Shown in pieces: positions 6,851 to 14,336 of a stretch of DNA of 21,217 bases. The notes under the pieces are model-generated. The model was not told the origin of the DNA. It did no database searches and was given only the letters and a program-made list of their open reading frames with translations. The stretch is taken from the NCBI GenBank assembly GCA_013372965.1, contig JABXIR010000195.1:1-21217 (forward strand), in the 5' to 3' direction. The position numbers were made by a program, and so were the translations under genes. This DNA is from Gammaproteobacteria bacterium (GTDB lineage: Bacteria > Pseudomonadota > Gammaproteobacteria > Pseudomonadales > DSM-25080). Position 1 is the stretch's first letter. Each line of letters starts with the position of its first letter.

Positions 6851-7645
6851 TTAGGGTGTGACAAGCGCCGTTAGCTCGAATCGCTCGCCGACCTTAGCCA
6901 AACCTTTAAATGATTCGCTATAAGCGAAAGCACGGTCCTCGACCTCGTCTTCGTAGCTCATTAGGTATAGCTTTTTGCACAGCTCGGGGGAATAGGAATT
7001 TATCAGCGTATGAGTATTGGCGTGAACGGGACTCGATTCGATGATCGTCGCGTCATGGAAGCCCACCTCGAATTCTAAGTTTTCGAGTATATGCGGGATG
7101 GGACGAGTATCACCCGAGTAAAAAAGATAGTTGTCGATCACACAGCCATAGGCAGGCTTCCCGCGGGCGTGATCAACTTCAACGGTATTGATTTGATGTC
7201 CACCAAACTCAAATGCATTGTCTTCGATTAAAATAACATCGAAAAAGTCTTCAAGGGACTGAGGTTCACCATTTACGATGCCGAGTGACCCTCGCAGGGT
7301 TTGATCCCAAAGCTCTCGATACAACTTAGGCTCAAGGTATAATGAAATTCGCTTGTTCAGCAAAAACCGGCTTTCAAATGCGAGGCGTTCGAGTCCAAAT
7401 ACGTGATCACCGTGTACGTGAGTTATGAATACCGCGCTAATGTCGTCGAACGAGAGTTGCTGAGAGTGTAAAGCGGCTTTAATGGTATATCCGCAGTCTA
7501 TTAGTAAATTACCCGCCTTCGCCTGCAATAAACCGTTGGTATTATAGCCGTGTACAGAGCCACTGTGGCTTACGCCCAGCATCATGAACTGCGATGTCGT
7601 TTCGGTAACTATCGACTGCACTTGAATAACCTTGCTAATACCCAT
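6851..7645 (-). CDS. MBL-fold metallo-hydrolase
   Basis: A 264-residue probable cytoplasmic hydrolase of the metallo-beta-lactamase fold. The metal-binding signature is THVHGDH (H76, H78, D80, H81), followed by H159 in VDHARG and D179 in YSGDTRP. LLIDCG (47-52) is the usual strand before the signature, and the overall pattern resembles RNase Z-like and phosphodiesterase-like members. The place where the last histidine ligand is often found (LxHY) reads LMSYED, with S230. No substrate can be named. The start is uncertain: the ATG at 7645 has no clear Shine-Dalgarno site, and the MBL core begins near the MM at residues 21-22. The gene follows the oxidoreductase after 153 bases and precedes the HEPN-like gene by 48, so it may start a transcript of its own. 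Confidence 0.85.
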   Translation of the reverse strand: MGISKVIQVQSIVTETTSQFMMLGVSHSGSVHGYNTNGLLQAKAGNLLIDCGYTIKAALHSQQLSFDDISAVFITHVHGDHVFGLERLAFESRFLLNKRISLYLEPKLYRELWDQTLRGSLGIVNGEPQSLEDFFDVILIEDNAFEFGGHQINTVEVDHARGKPAYGCVIDNYLFYSGDTRPIPHILENLEFEVGFHDATIIESSPVHANTHTLINSYSPELCKKLYLMSYEDEVEDRAFAYSESFKGLAKVGERFELTALVTP

Positions 7646-7798
7646 TTGTAGAGCTATTGACTAATCCTAACCCTAAACGCGCCAAATAACACGTTTACAA
7701 GAAGGGTCTCGTGATGAATCTCTCAACAACCGTGCGATTCAGCCAACAAATTTTAACTCGTCTTGTAGTGAGTGCCTACTTCGACGTTCTCTCGTCGG

Positions 7799-9385
7799 TT
7801 ATAACGCGCGGAGAATAGCTTGCGCTGCATTGTGTCCGGGCGCACCTGTCACACCCCCGCCCGGGTGAGCTCCCGATCCGCATATAAACAGCATCTCGAT
7901 CGGCGTTCGATAATCGCCATAACCATACACTGGACGATTCATGTACAACTGATCCAGCCCGAGCGACCCATGCATAATATCACCATCAACGAGGCCAAAT
8001 TTTCGTTCGAGATCGAGTGGTGAATGAACCTGCGTTGCAATAATCGACTGACTAAAGTTTGGCGCGAACTGATCGACCGTGCGAATGATCGCTTGAGCAG
8101 CTTCTTCACGGCAATCATCCCACGACCTCCCGTTCGGCAACTGAGGATCGAAATGCTGACAGAACAGACTCGCGACATGCTGTCCGTCGGGCGCGAGCGA
8201 GTCATCGACGGTACTCGGAATTAACATTTCGACGATCGGCGACTTGCTCCAGCCGAACGACTTTGCATCAAAATAGGCGCGTCTCATGTATTCGGGGCTA
8301 GGAGCCATAATAATACCGCTTTGGTGATGCGGCTGAAGATCAGTGCCCGGCAAGCATTTAAAGCTGGGCAGCTCTGACAATGCCACGTTCATGCGGAACG
8401 TCGCGGACCCGCAACGATACCTGCGAATCGCATCAATAAAACTGGAGGGCAGATGAGAATCATCAACGAGTTCGGTGAACAAGAGCTTTGGATTTAAATT
8501 GGATGCTACGGCTTTTGCATACCAGCAATCTTCGCCTGACGAAACACCGATGGCGCGGCCGTTGTCCACCAAGATCTTATCAACAGCAACGTCCGTTTTG
8601 ACGTCGACTCCGAGTCGTTGAGCCTCTTTCAGCATGGCTTGAGTGATGGCCCCCATGCCACCAATCGCGTGTCCCCAAGCGCCTTTCTCGCCATTCACCT
8701 CGCCGAATACATGGTGAAGCAAAACGTAAGCAGAGCCCGGCGTATCCGGCGCCGCGTAGTTGCCTACAACTGAATCGAAAGCGAACAGCGCCTTCACTTC
8801 ATCTGACTCAAAGTAATCGTCGAGCAATTCGAGTGCGCTCTTGGTGAATAGATCGATTACATCTCTGCGCTCACTCGCCTTGAGTTTGCGCATCAAACCG
8901 TAAAGCTTAAGGCCTTTGATAATCTCCCTAAAACCGCCCTCGGGATTCAACGGGGTCTCTAGTAGCAAGGCTCGAAGAAACTCCGCGACGTTTTCGAGCA
9001 TTTCATAGTACTTCGGCAACGCTTGCGCATCGTTGGACGAAAACTTAGTGACTTCGCCCGTCATTTCAGTGAGATTTGAGGAGCTCAGAAGGTATTGATC
9101 ATCACCCACCGGCAAAAAATTCGGACGTGGACGATTTAAAATTCGCAGCCCATGGTCATACAAGCCGAGATCTTCAATGACCTTGGGGTTTAGCAGTGAA
9201 ACAGTGTAACTCGCCGTACTGTTTTTAAAGCCCGGATAAAACTCCTCCGTGACTGCAGCACCGCCAACAATGGAACGGCGTTCAATCACCAAAACGTGTT
9301 TGCCCGCTTGAGCCAAATAACAGGCGCACACAAGACCATTATGGCCGCCACCCACAATGATCACATCGTAGCGGTTAGACGACAC
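7799..9385 (-). CDS. PYROXD2-like FAD-dependent oxidoreductase (phytoene desaturase superfamily)
   Basis: A 528-residue flavoprotein. The N-terminal Rossmann motif YDVIIVGGGHNGLV ends its second strand in VLVIERR, and IVGGAAVTEEFYPGF follows. TPGSAYVLLHHVFGEVNGEKGAWG and GSGAHPGGGVTGAPGHNAA (C-terminal FAD contact) closely track human PYROXD2, a mitochondrial protein of unclear reaction. It is therefore probably not a carotenoid enzyme, and no carotenoid genes are near. I place the start at the GTG at 9385: it has AGGAGG 9 bases upstream and puts VSSNRYDV directly before the dinucleotide-binding motif. A longer frame from 9493 would add 36 residues unlike the family and overlap the methyltransferase by 119 bases. 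The chosen start overlaps that gene by 11 bases. The reaction is unknown. Confidence 0.88.
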   Translation of the reverse strand: MSSNRYDVIIVGGGHNGLVCACYLAQAGKHVLVIERRSIVGGAAVTEEFYPGFKNSTASYTVSLLNPKVIEDLGLYDHGLRILNRPRPNFLPVGDDQYLLSSSNLTEMTGEVTKFSSNDAQALPKYYEMLENVAEFLRALLLETPLNPEGGFREIIKGLKLYGLMRKLKASERRDVIDLFTKSALELLDDYFESDEVKALFAFDSVVGNYAAPDTPGSAYVLLHHVFGEVNGEKGAWGHAIGGMGAITQAMLKEAQRLGVDVKTDVAVDKILVDNGRAIGVSSGEDCWYAKAVASNLNPKLLFTELVDDSHLPSSFIDAIRRYRCGSATFRMNVALSELPSFKCLPGTDLQPHHQSGIIMAPSPEYMRRAYFDAKSFGWSKSPIVEMLIPSTVDDSLAPDGQHVASLFCQHFDPQLPNGRSWDDCREEAAQAIIRTVDQFAPNFSQSIIATQVHSPLDLERKFGLVDGDIMHGSLGLDQLYMNRPVYGYGDYRTPIEMLFICGSGAHPGGGVTGAPGHNAAQAILRAL

Positions 9386-9968
9386 TGGAAATCGCCTCCT
9401 CAACATCAACCGTATGATCGGGAGTTGTTTTTTCAGAGCCGAAAACTGCATTAAACATGATTCGGTCGGATGAAATTGGGTCATCTGACTCAATGATCAG
9501 CGCTTTTCGTAGGGTCACTAGGTCGACCGTATTGGAATAACCGTCCGATTTCGGCACAGTCCAGTTAATCACCAGCAGACCGTCGTGCTTCATCAATCCA
9601 AAAAGTCTTAGCAGTGCTTGCTGTTGCCCGGTTCGGTCGAGTTGCGCCCAAACGTCACTCACCAGGATCACATCATACTGAGGCTTAACCATCAGCTTTA
9701 GGAGATTAGGGAGCTCATCGCGAACCCACTCGATGTTGCCCTTCGACTCTTCCATTAAGGCCCAGTCACGATTTGACTCAACGGCAGTGACACTCCACCC
9801 TCGCTCAGCAAACCAGTTGGCATCTCGACCACTGGCAGCGCCGATATCTAAGAAGGTTCCCGGGGTCTTCGGCAAGAAATCGAGCCAGTTCTCGTGATGT
9901 GTCTCGGTCGCGACGGACGAGAGTTTATCGCGATAAGCTTTTTCAGCGTAAGTTGTTAGAACATTCAT
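9375..9968 (-). CDS. Class I SAM-dependent methyltransferase
   Basis: A 197-residue soluble protein. The SAM-binding motif I is FLDIGAASGRD (39-49), with the acidic strand-2 end VTAVESN (E65) and a motif IV-like YDVILVSDVWAQL (98-110). HDGLLVINWTVPKSDG (128-143) is the usual strand after motif IV. It lacks an extra substrate domain, so small molecule, protein or RNA could be the acceptor; I cannot tell. It starts 18 bases after the rmuC stop with only a weak A-rich ribosome site (AAAAAGA), and its end overlaps the oxidoreductase start by 11 bases. Its placement suggests it works with, or is at least made with, the PYROXD2-like flavoprotein. Confidence 0.85.
   Translation of the reverse strand: MNVLTTYAEKAYRDKLSSVATETHHENWLDFLPKTPGTFLDIGAASGRDANWFAERGWSVTAVESNRDWALMEESKGNIEWVRDELPNLLKLMVKPQYDVILVSDVWAQLDRTGQQQALLRLFGLMKHDGLLVINWTVPKSDGYSNTVDLVTLRKALIIESDDPISSDRIMFNAVFGSEKTTPDHTVDVEEAISSVV
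9395..9400 (-). promoter_or_regulatory. Shine-Dalgarno site fixing the start of the PYROXD2-like gene
   Basis: A full AGGAGG on the minus strand lies 9 bases before the GTG at 9385, inside the last codons of the methyltransferase gene. It supports the short form of the oxidoreductase and implies translational coupling between the two genes. Confidence 0.75.
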
Positions 9969-9986
9969 TTATTATCTTTTTAAGAG

Positions 9987-11435
9987 TTATTGATTATCGG
10001 ATTGTGGTAATTCAAGTTTTGCGATTTCGACAACCGAACTGTCAAGTTCTTTGGTTACCGACACACCTAAATCCTTAAACTCAGCCGCCTGTTTGATCAA
10101 GTTGGCCTTGCCACCGCTAAGTTGAGAGAGCGCCTTATCGTAGTGATCTTTCGCGCTATCAATGCCCTTGCCCACTTTAGCCATCGACTCTAAGAACAGT
10201 CGCAATTTATCGTAAAACTTTGCTGCGCGATTTGCCAATTCAGCACTGTGCTTGCTCTGATCTTCAAAGCGCCATAACTGACGCACGATATTCAATGAGG
10301 TCAATAACGTTGTGGGCGTCGCCACCAGCACCTGCCGCTCTATCGCCCGCTGGAACAACGTTTCATCTTTTTTCAGTGCCTCTACATAGGCACTCTCGAT
10401 CGGGATAAACATAATCACCACTTCCGGAGAGTTGAGGTCTGGCAACTGAAAGTACTGCTTGTTCGACAGCTCATCAATACGATGCTTAACTGCGGTCGCA
10501 TGCGCGGTTAGCGCAGATTCTCGCTGCTCGTCGGTATCCGCATTCACGAACTGCGTGTAGGCCTCCAAGGAAGTTTTTGCGTCAATAATTAAGTGCTTTC
10601 CTTGCGGCAGATAAACAATGGCATCAGGTCGACGAACCGTGCCGTCGTGAGTATTGTGTGAGCTCTCTCGTTCGAAGTCCTTACCAGCGCGAAGGCCTGC
10701 GCTTTCGAGTACGTTCTCGAGCATCAGCTCGCCCCAGTTACCCTGAATCTTCTTTTGCCCTCGAAGCGCATTCGACAATTCTTGCGCCTTATCGGTAATA
10801 TCTTGATTGAGCTGTTGAAGCATCTTAAGTTCCGTTTGTAACGCGGTTCTTTGCTTCGTCTCTTCGGTATGAATTGATTCGACCTTATCTTTGAAGCCCT
10901 TCATATCGCTATGCAGCGGCTTCAGTAGCTCACTAAGCGACTTTTCGCTTAGCTCCCGAAACGAACGACCCTTCGCCTCGAGCACCTCGGTCGCTAGGCT
11001 CGAGAACTCTTTCTTTAATTGTTCCTTCGCATCCTGCAATTGATCGAGCTGAGCTTTGTAACTCGCCTCTCGCTCGTCGAACTTAGACTGCTCCGTTGCC
11101 CTCTGTGTTTTGAGATCACTGAGGAGCTCATTCGCCTTCGCCAAATCGTTTTGCGAAACAGTCCAAAAGCGCTCAAATTTCTCACTTTGTGCACGCTCGG
11201 CGGCTAGAGAGGATTTTAATGATGCCAATTCGGTACGCAATTCGATATCACTGGCCTGCAGACGGGTTAGGTCATCGCTGAGATGCTGTAACCGGTCGAG
11301 TTTTTCTTGATTACTCTGCTCTTTCGCCGCTAAAACGGTCGATTTTCGATAGAATACCAATAACAAAAGAGACAATACTGCGATGATTGATATTGCGACC
11401 GTCATTTCGACTGTTAGCCATGCCAAATCGCTCAT
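9987..11435 (-). CDS. rmuC: DNA recombination protein RmuC homologue
   Basis: 482 residues, close to the 475 of E. coli RmuC. A single N-terminal transmembrane helix (about 11-29) is followed by a long coiled coil (about 35-225) and the RmuC domain with GNWGELMLENVLESAGL (232-248), PDAIVYLP (270-277) and LIIDAKTSLEAY (282-293). D271, D285 and K287 form a PD-(D/E)xK-like nuclease pattern. RmuC is known for limiting inversions at short inverted repeats, and some homologues are implicated in restricting foreign DNA. Its ATG overlaps the MATE gene stop by 4 bases (ATGA), so the two are probably cotranslated; the methyltransferase starts 18 bases downstream. Confidence 0.95.
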   Translation of the reverse strand: MSDLAWLTVEMTVAISIIAVLSLLLLVFYRKSTVLAAKEQSNQEKLDRLQHLSDDLTRLQASDIELRTELASLKSSLAAERAQSEKFERFWTVSQNDLAKANELLSDLKTQRATEQSKFDEREASYKAQLDQLQDAKEQLKKEFSSLATEVLEAKGRSFRELSEKSLSELLKPLHSDMKGFKDKVESIHTEETKQRTALQTELKMLQQLNQDITDKAQELSNALRGQKKIQGNWGELMLENVLESAGLRAGKDFERESSHNTHDGTVRRPDAIVYLPQGKHLIIDAKTSLEAYTQFVNADTDEQRESALTAHATAVKHRIDELSNKQYFQLPDLNSPEVVIMFIPIESAYVEALKKDETLFQRAIERQVLVATPTTLLTSLNIVRQLWRFEDQSKHSAELANRAAKFYDKLRLFLESMAKVGKGIDSAKDHYDKALSQLSGGKANLIKQAAEFKDLGVSVTKELDSSVVEIAKLELPQSDNQ

Positions 11436-12778
11436 TTACTCTCTCCTATGGGTTCGTTGAATTGATATTGTCGTGCCATATGCCGTGCGAAGGCAAATGA
11501 AATAAATCCGCAAATTAAACCGCCAAGTGCGTAGCCGATAATGACACCCTCGCCGCCAAAGTACGCACCTCCGACCCAGATGAACGGGATCACACCGAGA
11601 GTGTTTCTCGTAAAGTTAGACAAGGTCGCAAATACCGGTCGCCCCATATTGTTGAATCCCGCGTTCGCGACGAACAACGCCCCCATGGCACACGTCATCG
11701 GTATTGCATAATAGTTAAACGCCTTAACAATCTCCGCAACTTGGCCCTCAGCGGCAAATAACTGAATTAGCAACGGCGTCGTTGCGAGCATGACTAACCA
11801 AAGCACCACGGTGTAGACGCAGGAGAAACGAATCGACGCGGAAAAGGTCTCAATAACGCGGTCGTATCGTTGTGCACCAAAGTTTTGACCAATAATTGGA
11901 CCTACGGCACCCGAAAGAGAATAAAACACCGCGAAAGCGACAGGCGTGATACGAGAAATAATCGCAGATCCAGCCACAGCCTCGGTGCTAATCTCTGCCA
12001 TTTTGTAGGTCACTAGTGCCATGCCAACCGGCGTGGCGAAGTTGGTCAACGTGGTCGGAATCGCAAATCGTATAATCGACGACGCCTCAGCTAAAAATGG
12101 TGACCACTCGAAACGACCCAGCATGTCGTGTACTTTGATGACCGCATACAGTGCAAACCCGGCCATTGTCAGTCGGGCTGCCAGCGACGCAATGGCGGCT
12201 CCTTCGATTCCCATGTCGAAGCCAAAAATCAAAATAGGATCGAGTACGACATTCACCGCTGCTCCTGCGAGCATCATTGTCATGGCGCGTCGCGCGTCAC
12301 CTAGGGCTCTAACGACTGCATTGGAACTCGATGCGAGCACCATGATGGGGAAGGCCGGGAACACCCATTTGAGATAACTTAGCGCTAACTCGGCAACCGT
12401 TTGCGTCGCCCCTAACTGAAGCATCAGCAGCTCAAGCCACGGCGTAAGAACAGCGACCAACGACAACGCGATTAACAACGACACGGTCAGAATATGAGTC
12501 GCGCTTTGTTTGGCCGCGTCGGTGTTTTTAGCGCCTAGCTTCCGTGAAACGATGGCGAGCATCGCGATTGACAAACCAATGCCAATCGATTGGGTAAAGA
12601 ACAGTAAAACACCGGCGAATCCCATCGCAGCAATAATATTGTGATCACCTAAATGCGAAAGGAAAATAAGGTCGGTCAAATCGACACCAAACATCGCTAA
12701 CAACCCGATGGTTGAGGTACCTGACATGACCAGTATGTGCCTTAATACACTTCCTTCCGTGAAATTCCGTTGGCCCAT
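11432..12778 (-). CDS. MATE-family efflux transporter
   Basis: A 448-residue inner-membrane antiporter with about twelve hydrophobic helices in two MatE halves. Typical pieces are VDLTDLIFLSHLGD in helix 1, NAVVRALGDARRAM at the end of the first half and GAVGPIIGQNFGAQRYDR in the second. MATE proteins export cationic drugs or metabolites using Na+ or H+; the substrate is unknown. I chose the ATG at 12778 (MGQRNFTEGS), which suits the family; a TTG at 12823 would add 15 unusual residues. The ribosome site is weak. On the minus strand a TGATACAGT (12822-12814) resembles an extended -10 and could be its promoter, with a leader of about 30 bases. Its 3' end overlaps rmuC by 4 bases. It is divergent from sdaA. 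Confidence 0.92.
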   Translation of the reverse strand: MGQRNFTEGSVLRHILVMSGTSTIGLLAMFGVDLTDLIFLSHLGDHNIIAAMGFAGVLLFFTQSIGIGLSIAMLAIVSRKLGAKNTDAAKQSATHILTVSLLIALSLVAVLTPWLELLMLQLGATQTVAELALSYLKWVFPAFPIMVLASSSNAVVRALGDARRAMTMMLAGAAVNVVLDPILIFGFDMGIEGAAIASLAARLTMAGFALYAVIKVHDMLGRFEWSPFLAEASSIIRFAIPTTLTNFATPVGMALVTYKMAEISTEAVAGSAIISRITPVAFAVFYSLSGAVGPIIGQNFGAQRYDRVIETFSASIRFSCVYTVVLWLVMLATTPLLIQLFAAEGQVAEIVKAFNYYAIPMTCAMGALFVANAGFNNMGRPVFATLSNFTRNTLGVIPFIWVGGAYFGGEGVIIGYALGGLICGFISFAFARHMARQYQFNEPIGESK

Positions 12779-12854
12779 TAACGACTCGCTTCGTGCTGAC
12801 TTAAACCGTCTACACTGTATCAAAGTTTCAGCTCAATCGAATGTGCTTTTTTGG

Positions 12855-12883
12855 TAGAGCGCAATAAAAAAGGCTGTTATAGT
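12855..12883 (+). promoter_or_regulatory. Candidate promoter of sdaA (extended -10)
   Basis: TATAGT (12878-12883) is preceded by TG one base earlier (TGT-TATAGT), an extended -10. The hexamer 17 bases upstream, TAGAGC (12855-12860), is a poor -35. The predicted start near 12890 would leave about 40 bases of leader, with a GGGG ribosome site at 12921-12924, 7 bases before the ATG. Pattern-based only. Confidence 0.4.
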
Positions 12884-12931
12884 CGGCAAATAAATTAAGT
12901 TTCCGATGAGAAACAAACACGGGGTAACTAG

Positions 12932-14326
12932 ATGTCGCTAAGCATCTTCGATATTTTTAAGGTGGGCATTGGTCCGTCTAGCTCACACACCATCGGCCCA
13001 ATGTGGGCAGGTCGATACTTTCTCGATGAACTTAACAAGCAATCACAGTTCGATACAACCAATCGAGTGAAAGTATCGGTTTATGGCTCTCTGGCGCTCA
13101 CCGGCGTCGGGCACGCAACTGATAAGGCCGCGATTTTGGGGCTCGCGGGTTATGTTCCAGACCAACTCGACCCTGACCTCGCAGATAATGACTTCGAGCA
13201 AATCAAGCGCACCAAATCATTATTGATCGACGGCAAACGTGAGATCGAGTTTGACTACGAGCGCGACTTTATTTTCCATTTCAATGAGTCTCTGCCTGAA
13301 CATCCGAACGGCATTCGATTCACCGCGTTCGACGCGAACGGATTAGTGATTTTTGAGAAAGCCTATCTTTCGATCGGTGGAGGTTTCGTTGTGGCAGCGG
13401 GTGAGCTTGATCAATTCGGAGAGGAGACCGTGGCGTCAAGCGATTTACCATTCCCATTTAAGAACGGTGACGACATCTTAAAGATGTGCTCGGACCATTC
13501 CATATCCGTCGCGGATCTCGCCTACGCCAATGAAATGGCACTCACAGGCCTATCTCGCAAAGAGATCGATGACAAGCTTGACCACATCTGGAGCGTGATG
13601 AAGCAATGTATCGATCGAGGCATGGCGCAGGATGGCAAGCTACCGGTATCAGGAATCCGTCGCCGAGCGAAGGGTATGTATCACTCGCTTCTATCCCAAC
13701 CCGAAGCGATGCTGAGCGATCACTTTGCGATCATGGACTGGGTGACGCTGTTCGCGATGGCCGTAAACGAAGAAAATGCCTGCGGAGGTCGAGTGGTTAC
13801 TGCGCCGACCAATGGTGCAGCGGGCGTTATACCAGCGGTTCTCGCGTACTACACTCGCTTTTACTCACGCAACACGGCACAGGGCGTCCGCGACTTTCTC
13901 GCGACGTCCGCCGTCATCGGCATGCTGTACAAGATGAATGCATCGATCAGTGGCGCGGAAGTAGGTTGTCAGGGTGAGGTAGGCGTCGCTTGTTCAATGG
14001 CCTCAGCCGGACTCGCTGCGGTCATGGGCGGTTCGGTTCAACAAGTCGAAAATGCTGCTGAAATCGGAATGGAACACCACTTGGGTATGACTTGCGACCC
14101 GGTTGGAGGCCTAGTTCAGGTGCCCTGTATCGAACGAAATAGCATGGCCGCCATTAAGACGATTACGGCAGCTCGTATTGCCCTTAGAGGGGATGGCGTT
14201 CATGAGGTATCGCTCGATAACGTCATCAAAACGATGTACGAGACTGGACTAGATATTCAAGCAAAGTACCGCGAGACCTCACAAGGAGGGCTCGCGCTGT
14301 ATGCAAACAAACAGCCGCAGTGCTGA
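12932..14326 (+). CDS. sdaA: L-serine ammonia-lyase, single-chain iron-sulfur type
   Basis: Deaminates L-serine to pyruvate and ammonia in the cytoplasm using a [4Fe-4S] cluster. The 464 residues include both the beta domain (SIFDIFKVGIGPSSSHTIGP at the N-terminus) and the alpha domain. Cluster cysteines are C346 (EVGCQGEVG), C388 (MTCDPVGG) and C399 (QVPCIERN). CGGRVVTAPTNGAAG (284-298) is the usual substrate-loop signature. The last residue of the protein is a cysteine (KQPQC), as in the Legionella enzyme, where the C-terminal cysteine occupies the active site as a fourth cluster ligand. The start has GGGG 7 bases upstream and an extended -10 promoter candidate. The stop is 10 bases from the convergent ggt stop, with no proper terminator between. 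sdaB is an equally valid name for this family. Confidence 0.95.
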   Translation: MSLSIFDIFKVGIGPSSSHTIGPMWAGRYFLDELNKQSQFDTTNRVKVSVYGSLALTGVGHATDKAAILGLAGYVPDQLDPDLADNDFEQIKRTKSLLIDGKREIEFDYERDFIFHFNESLPEHPNGIRFTAFDANGLVIFEKAYLSIGGGFVVAAGELDQFGEETVASSDLPFPFKNGDDILKMCSDHSISVADLAYANEMALTGLSRKEIDDKLDHIWSVMKQCIDRGMAQDGKLPVSGIRRRAKGMYHSLLSQPEAMLSDHFAIMDWVTLFAMAVNEENACGGRVVTAPTNGAAGVIPAVLAYYTRFYSRNTAQGVRDFLATSAVIGMLYKMNASISGAEVGCQGEVGVACSMASAGLAAVMGGSVQQVENAAEIGMEHHLGMTCDPVGGLVQVPCIERNSMAAIKTITAARIALRGDGVHEVSLDNVIKTMYETGLDIQAKYRETSQGGLALYANKQPQC

Positions 14327-14336
14327 GTGACTCTCA

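Noticed and set aside
7663..7678. CCTAACCCTAAA-like tract resembling telomere repeats.
   Set aside because: Only two to three imperfect units; it has no repeat array around it and is chance-level in a 153-base gap.
7782..7797. CGACG/CGTCG hairpin just past the PYROXD2-like stop, tested as a terminator.
   Set aside because: The stem is only 5 bp and no T-run follows on the minus strand.
7714..7818. A 34-codon plus-strand frame in the gap between the MBL and PYROXD2-like genes, with AAGGG 8 bases before its ATG.
   Set aside because: It is very short, has no recognisable feature, overlaps the 3' end of the oxidoreductase, and such a frame is expected by chance. It would need conservation or ribosome profiling.
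7799..9385. Carotenoid phytoene desaturase (crtI).
   Set aside because: The motifs match PYROXD2 more closely, and no crtB, crtY or crtE-like gene is in the window.
9386..9493. N-terminal extension of the PYROXD2-like protein from 9493.
   Set aside because: It would overlap the methyltransferase by 119 bases and adds residues before the Rossmann motif that relatives lack; GTG 9385 has a full AGGAGG.
12779..12823. N-terminal extension of the MATE protein from a TTG at 12823.
   Set aside because: It adds 15 charged residues unlike the family, uses a rare start codon and covers the likely promoter -10; the ATG at 12778 fits better.
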